A stretch of DNA of 64,000 nucleotides from an uncultured beta proteobacterium. Its GTDB lineage: Bacteria; Pseudomonadota; Gammaproteobacteria; Burkholderiales; Burkholderiaceae_C. The translations under genes and the position numbers were made by a program. Location of the stretch: assembly GCA_903938815.1 (NCBI GenBank), contig CAJAES010000072.1:1-64000 (forward strand), in the 5' to 3' direction. Of the stretch, positions 60,398 through 64,000 are shown one piece after another (position 1 is the first letter of the stretch; every line of letters begins with the position of its first letter). The notes beneath the pieces were generated by a model that was given only the letters and a program-made list of their open reading frames with translations, was not told the DNA's origin and ran no database searches.

Positions 60398-61765
60398 ATG
60401 ATTCTAGCACGCCGCAGCAGCAGCGATCTGACTGACGCCCGTGAACGACTGCAAGGCGGCACCGCGCGCGCCAGCAGCCTGCTCGAGGCCAGCCTGGCTG
60501 CGGCCGATTCGCCCGCCTGCGAGCACGTCTATCTGCGCCGGTTCGATGCCGGCGCCCGCGCGCAGGCCGCGGCGGTCGATTCGCTGCGGGCGGCGGCCCT
60601 GCCGCTGCCGCGCCTGGCGGGTCTGGCGGTCTCCATCAAGGACCTGTTCGATGTCGCGGGTGCGCCCACCACGGGCGGTTCGGCAGCGCTGGCCGACGCC
60701 GCGCCCGCCGACGCCGACTGCCCGGCCGTTGCAAGACTGCGCTCTGCGGGCGCGGCGCTGACAGGCCATACCAACCTGAGCGAGTTCGCCTTCTCGGGCC
60801 TCGGCCTGAACCCGTGCCACGGCACGCCTGCGAACGCCGCGACCCTCGCCCTCGACCCGTCGCAGCGGGTTCCGGGCGGCTCCTCATCGGGCGCCGCAGT
60901 CAGCGTGGCCGCTGGCGCCGCATGGGCCGCACTGGGGTCGGACACCGGGGGTTCGATCCGCATTCCCGCCGCCCTGCACGGCTTGGTCGGCTACAAGAAC
61001 ACGCAGCGCCTGACGCCGCTGGAGGGCGCGATCCCTCTGTCGACCTCGCTCGACACCGCCTGCGCGATCACACGTTCCGTGCGCGACGCCGTGCTGCTGC
61101 ACGAAGTGCTGGCAGCCAGACACGTGACGCTTCAGGATCGCCCAGCCAACCGATGGCGCTTTGCGCTGCCCACCACCCTGATGCTGGACGGGCTGGATGC
61201 AACGGTCTCGCGCCACTTCCATGCGGCCGTCGAGAGGCTGCGAGCGGCCGGTTGCGTGGTGGAAGAAGTGGCGCTGCCCGAGCTGGCCGAGCTGGCCACG
61301 ATCAACGCGCAGGGCGGCCTGCCCGCAGCCGAAAGCTGGGCCTGGCACCGAGAGCTGCTGGCCACGCACGGCGATCGATACGACCCACGCGTGGCGCTGC
61401 GCATCCGCCGCGGCAGCACGATGATGGCAGCCGACTACATCGAGCTCCTCGCGGCGCGGCAGCGCTGGCAGGCGCGCGTGGAACTCGCCGTGTGCGGTTT
61501 CGACGCCCTGATCGCACCCACGGTGCCGATGGTGGCCCCGCCCATTGCACCCTTGTTGTCGGACGATGCCGCGTTCTTCTCGACCAACGCAGCGATGCTG
61601 CGCAACCCGGCGGTGGCGAACTTCCTCGACGGCTGCGCAGTCTCGCTGCCCTGCCAGCCCGAGGGCGACTGGCCCGTCGGCCTGATGCTCTTCGCACCCG
61701 CCCTGCAGGACGACCGATTGCTGTCCGCCGCGCTCGCCGTCGAAGCCTTGATCGAGGAACGCTGA
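60398..61765 (+). CDS. Amidase (amidase signature family)
   Basis: 455 residues. The catalytic Ser-cisSer-Lys triad is recognisable: Lys in [11 protein letters not shown] (about 80), Ser in [15 protein letters not shown] (about 160) and the nucleophile region [12 protein letters not shown] (about 181-192). Hydrolyses a carboxamide; the substrate is unknown. It is not GatA: it lacks gatB/gatC neighbours and differs in the C-terminal half. The first ATG coincides with the divergent rpsB promoter region, so a later start is possible. It lies two bases before a D-amino-acid dehydrogenase-like gene. Confidence 0.87.
   Translation: MILARRSSSDLTDARERLQGGTARASSLLEASLAAADSPACEHVYLRRFDAGARAQAAAVDSLRAAALPLPRLAGLAVSIKDLFDVAGAPTTGGSAALADAAPADADCPAVARLRSAGAALTGHTNLSEFAFSGLGLNPCHGTPANAATLALDPSQRVPGGSSSGAAVSVAAGAAWAALGSDTGGSIRIPAALHGLVGYKNTQRLTPLEGAIPLSTSLDTACAITRSVRDAVLLHEVLAARHVTLQDRPANRWRFALPTTLMLDGLDATVSRHFHAAVERLRAAGCVVEEVALPELAELATINAQGGLPAAESWAWHRELLATHGDRYDPRVALRIRRGSTMMAADYIELLAARQRWQARVELAVCGFDALIAPTVPMVAPPIAPLLSDDAAFFSTNAAMLRNPAVANFLDGCAVSLPCQPEGDWPVGLMLFAPALQDDRLLSAALAVEALIEER
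60401..60409 (-). promoter_or_regulatory. Extended -10 promoter candidate for rpsB
   Basis: On the minus strand TGCTAGAAT: a TGn extended -10 with TAGAAT (5 of 6). No good -35 was found 16-18 bp upstream. It would give rpsB a leader of about 180 nt (60215-60394); no known leader motif was recognised in it. It overlaps the first codons of the divergent amidase gene. Confidence 0.42.
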
Positions 61766-61767
61766 GC

Positions 61768-63021
61768 ATGCGTGTTGCCGTGATCGGCGCCGGCATCATC
61801 GGCGTCACGACTGCGTACGAACTCGCCGCCGACGGCCATGAGGTCAGCGTCTTCGAACGCGGCCCGTCCGTGGCCGGAGGCACGAGCTTCGCCAACGCCG
61901 GCGTGGTGGCACCGGGCTACGTGACGCCCTGGGCTGCGCCTGGCATGCCCTGGAAAGTGCTGTCGCAGATGTTCGGGCGCCACGCCGCCATCCGGGTGGG
62001 TGCCGGCGTGCCATTCCGGGATGCCGCCTGGCTGTGGCGCTGGTGGCGCGCCTGCCGCCCTGCCGTGCACGAGGCCAACCGGACACGCATGCATCGCCTG
62101 GCGCGCTACAGCCGGGACCGCCTCGACGGGCTGACGGAGCGACTGGGCCTGGACTACGAACGCGCCATGGGCTACATGGTGCTGCTACGCAGCGAACGCG
62201 AACTGGCGCGGGCTCGCGGCGGCCTGAAGCTGCTGGCCGAACTGGGCGTGCCCTTCGAACTCGTGGACGCCGCCCGCGCGCGCTTGCTAGAACCCGGCCT
62301 GAGCGAGGCCACTGCACTGCGCGCCGCCGTGCACCTGCCGCAGGATGGCGTCGGCAACTGCCGCCAGTTCGCGCACCTGCTGAAGGCGGAGGCACAGAAG
62401 CTGGGGGCCGGGTTCCGCTTCCAGCAGTCGGTACAGGCCATCCGGCCGGGAACGAACCCGCAGTTGACCGTGGACGGCCACGAACACAGCTTCGATGGCG
62501 TGGTGGTCTGCGCCGGGCACGATGCGTCGAGCCTGCTCACGCCTCTGGGCCTGAGGCTGCCGCTGCTGCCGGTCTGGGGCTATTCGCTCACGGCGCCGCT
62601 GCGCGAGTTCGACGGCCACCCCGGCATCGGCCCGCGCGCGGCGCTGATGGACGAGCGCTACAAGGTCGCGATCTCGCGCCTGGGCCGCCGCGTGCGGGTG
62701 GCTGGCAGCGCGGAACTGGGCGGCACCGCCGAGCGCTTCCACACCGGCGCGATGAGCACGCTCTACAAGGTCCTGCACGACTGGTTCCCCGGCGCCGCGC
62801 ACCTGGCGCAAGCCCAGCGCTGGAAAGGCGCCCGGCCCATGTTGCCGGACGGTCCGCCGGTGCTGGGCGCGAGCGGACGCCCCGGCATCTGGGTCAACCT
62901 CGGCCACGGCTCCAGCGGCTGGGCGCTGTCGGCAGGGTCGGCACGCGCGCTGGCCGACCTGATGGGCGGGCGCGCTCCGGTCATCGACCTCGAAGGCCTG
63001 GGCGTCGAACGCCTGGCATGA
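61768..63021 (+). CDS. FAD-dependent D-amino-acid dehydrogenase-like oxidoreductase
   Basis: 417 residues, DAO/DadA family. The dinucleotide-binding VIGAGIIGVTTAYELAADGH (about 4-23) and GGTSFANAGVVAPGYVTPWA (about 38-57) are DadA-like; the second FAD contact is seen near GHGSSGWALSAGSARAL (about 385). It probably oxidises a D-amino or N-substituted amino acid with a membrane or soluble acceptor. No dadX racemase is adjacent. It follows the amidase by two bases, so an amide-to-amino-acid degradation pair is possible. Confidence 0.87.
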   Translation: MRVAVIGAGIIGVTTAYELAADGHEVSVFERGPSVAGGTSFANAGVVAPGYVTPWAAPGMPWKVLSQMFGRHAAIRVGAGVPFRDAAWLWRWWRACRPAVHEANRTRMHRLARYSRDRLDGLTERLGLDYERAMGYMVLLRSERELARARGGLKLLAELGVPFELVDAARARLLEPGLSEATALRAAVHLPQDGVGNCRQFAHLLKAEAQKLGAGFRFQQSVQAIRPGTNPQLTVDGHEHSFDGVVVCAGHDASSLLTPLGLRLPLLPVWGYSLTAPLREFDGHPGIGPRAALMDERYKVAISRLGRRVRVAGSAELGGTAERFHTGAMSTLYKVLHDWFPGAAHLAQAQRWKGARPMLPDGPPVLGASGRPGIWVNLGHGSSGWALSAGSARALADLMGGRAPVIDLEGLGVERLA

Positions 63022-63033
63022 GACAGTGCGGGC

Positions 63034-64000
63034 ATGGATGCCATCCTGCCCGTCACCCGACCCTGGCCATTGCATGACCTTGCCTCCACGCGAGCACTCG
63101 AACAGTCTGCACTGGCCACTTCGCCCCCCCATGCATTGATGGCCCGGGCCGGGCTGGCCGTCGCCCGGCTGGCGCTGGCCACCTGCCCTGGTGCGAAACG
63201 TGTGCATGCTGTGGCCGGGCCCGGCAACAACGGGGGCGATGCGCTCGTGGCCGCGCGATGGCTGCAGCGGCAGGGCCTGGATGTGCGCGTCACCCTGCTC
63301 GCAGACCCGGAACACCTGCCGGACGATGCCGGCTGGGCGCTGCGCGAAGCCGGCGATCTGCGGATCGAGAGCGCCTCGCCCGACCGCTTCGAAGCCGACC
63401 TGCTGCTGGACGGCCTGCTGGGGATCGGGCTTCGCAGGGCGCCTTCGGGCGCGCTGGCCGATGCGATCCGGCGTCTGAACGCACAGCCCTCGCCGGTGCT
63501 GTCCATCGACATTCCTTCGGGCCTGGATGCCGAGTGCGGCACCTGCCACGACGGCCTCGCCGTGCGCGCGGCACACACGCTCTCCCTGCTCACCCTGAAA
63601 ACCGGCCTGTTCACGGCCGAAGGCCGGGACCACGCCGGGCGGGTCTGGCTGGACACCCTGGGCGTCGACGCTTGCGGGAGTGCGATCTCTCTGATCGGCC
63701 CTCAGGCGGACAAGGCGGCACCGCACGCCTCGCACAAGGGCCGCTTCGGCGATGTGGCCGTGGTCGGGGGCGCTGCGGGCATGGCGGGGGCGGCGTGGCT
63801 TGCCGCCAGCGCGGCGCTGGCTGCCGGAGCAGGCCGGGTGTTCGTGGGCTTGCTCGACCCGTCGGCGCCCACGCTGGCACCGGCCCGGCCCGAACTGATG
63901 TCCCGGAGCGCCGGATTCCTTTGCGCGCCGGAGCGCCTTGCATCACTCACGGTCGTGGCCGGGTGCGGCGGCGGCGACGCGGTCCGCGATTGGCTGTCGC
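63034..64000 (+). CDS. nnrD: Bifunctional NAD(P)HX epimerase/dehydratase (3' end missing)
   Basis: Metabolite repair enzyme for hydrated NAD(P)H. 322 residues are in the window and the frame is open at the end. The N-terminal epimerase domain has PHALMARAGLAVARLAL and VAGPGNNGGDALVAARWL (about 60-77); SIDIPSGLDAECG is near 160. The ADP-dependent dehydratase domain begins near 225 (HKGRFGDVAVVGGAAGMAGA) and reaches VAGCGGGDAVRDWL at the edge. 12 bp after the flavoprotein gene. ATG at 63034. Confidence 0.92.
   Translation, partial: MDAILPVTRPWPLHDLASTRALEQSALATSPPHALMARAGLAVARLALATCPGAKRVHAVAGPGNNGGDALVAARWLQRQGLDVRVTLLADPEHLPDDAGWALREAGDLRIESASPDRFEADLLLDGLLGIGLRRAPSGALADAIRRLNAQPSPVLSIDIPSGLDAECGTCHDGLAVRAAHTLSLLTLKTGLFTAEGRDHAGRVWLDTLGVDACGSAISLIGPQADKAAPHASHKGRFGDVAVVGGAAGMAGAAWLAASAALAAGAGRVFVGLLDPSAPTLAPARPELMSRSAGFLCAPERLASLTVVAGCGGGDAVRDWLS

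Overview
The window is one high-GC chromosomal segment of a betaproteobacterium, almost certainly a member of the Burkholderiales. The order placement rests on three things. First, the gene order rpsB-tsf-pyrH-frr-uppS-cdsA-dxr-rseP-bamA-skp-lpxD-fabZ-lpxA-lpxB-rnhB is the classic proteobacterial envelope cluster. Second, there is a complete TctCBA tricarboxylate transporter with its TctDE two-component system. Third, PriB sits between S6 and S18, next to a betaproteobacterial-type RpoD with a long Lys/Ala-rich N-terminus. The coding density is very high. No rRNA, tRNA, CRISPR array, insertion sequence or prophage was seen, and no gene-free stretch exceeds 300 bases; the longest is the 281 bases after rpoD. 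Nothing in base or codon use points to a transferred island.

Layout, left part (1-24100): a 5'-truncated mfd is followed by serB, convergent with a large hrpA. Divergent from hrpA come argA, a YggX-like iron-trafficking gene, a Fur-box-preceded orphan ferric-iron binding protein, an H-NS-like gene and a membrane GGDEF-EAL protein. Then come dnaG and rpoD with its own promoter, and an unusual rpoD 3' region with a 41-bp perfect repeat and a strong terminator. A small signalling group (class III cyclase-FHA fusion, stand-alone receiver) runs into hemH, followed by the convergent tctCBA genes.

Middle (24200-45300): tctDE overlap hslR. The chaperone genes grpE, dnaK and dnaJ follow, with two sites resembling sigma-32 promoters. 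A tandem pair of receiver-TPR paralogues comes next; one of them has lost both the phosphoacceptor Asp and the conserved Lys. A radical-SAM gene lies under a LexA box. On the minus strand are dnaB and the rpsF-priB-rpsR-rplI operon, a DUF4212/SSS acetate-type symporter pair with a sigma-54-like site, a TPR/small membrane protein pair, and ppsA divergent from its regulator ppsR.

Right part (45300-64000): a long minus-strand run of tightly packed, often 4-bp-overlapping genes builds ribosomes (S2, EF-Ts, RRF), UMP, undecaprenyl and isoprenoid precursors, phospholipid, outer-membrane assembly and lipid A. It ends in rnhB and a SpoU-type RNA methyltransferase. Divergent from rpsB are an amidase, a D-amino-acid dehydrogenase-like flavoprotein and a bifunctional NAD(P)HX repair enzyme cut off by the window end.

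The most noteworthy items are the degenerate/intact receiver-TPR pair, the SOS-type control of the radical-SAM gene, the cyclase-FHA/receiver/hemH arrangement, the duplicated rpoD tail, and several strong intercistronic hairpins. All functional statements come from reading motifs by eye. No database search was run.
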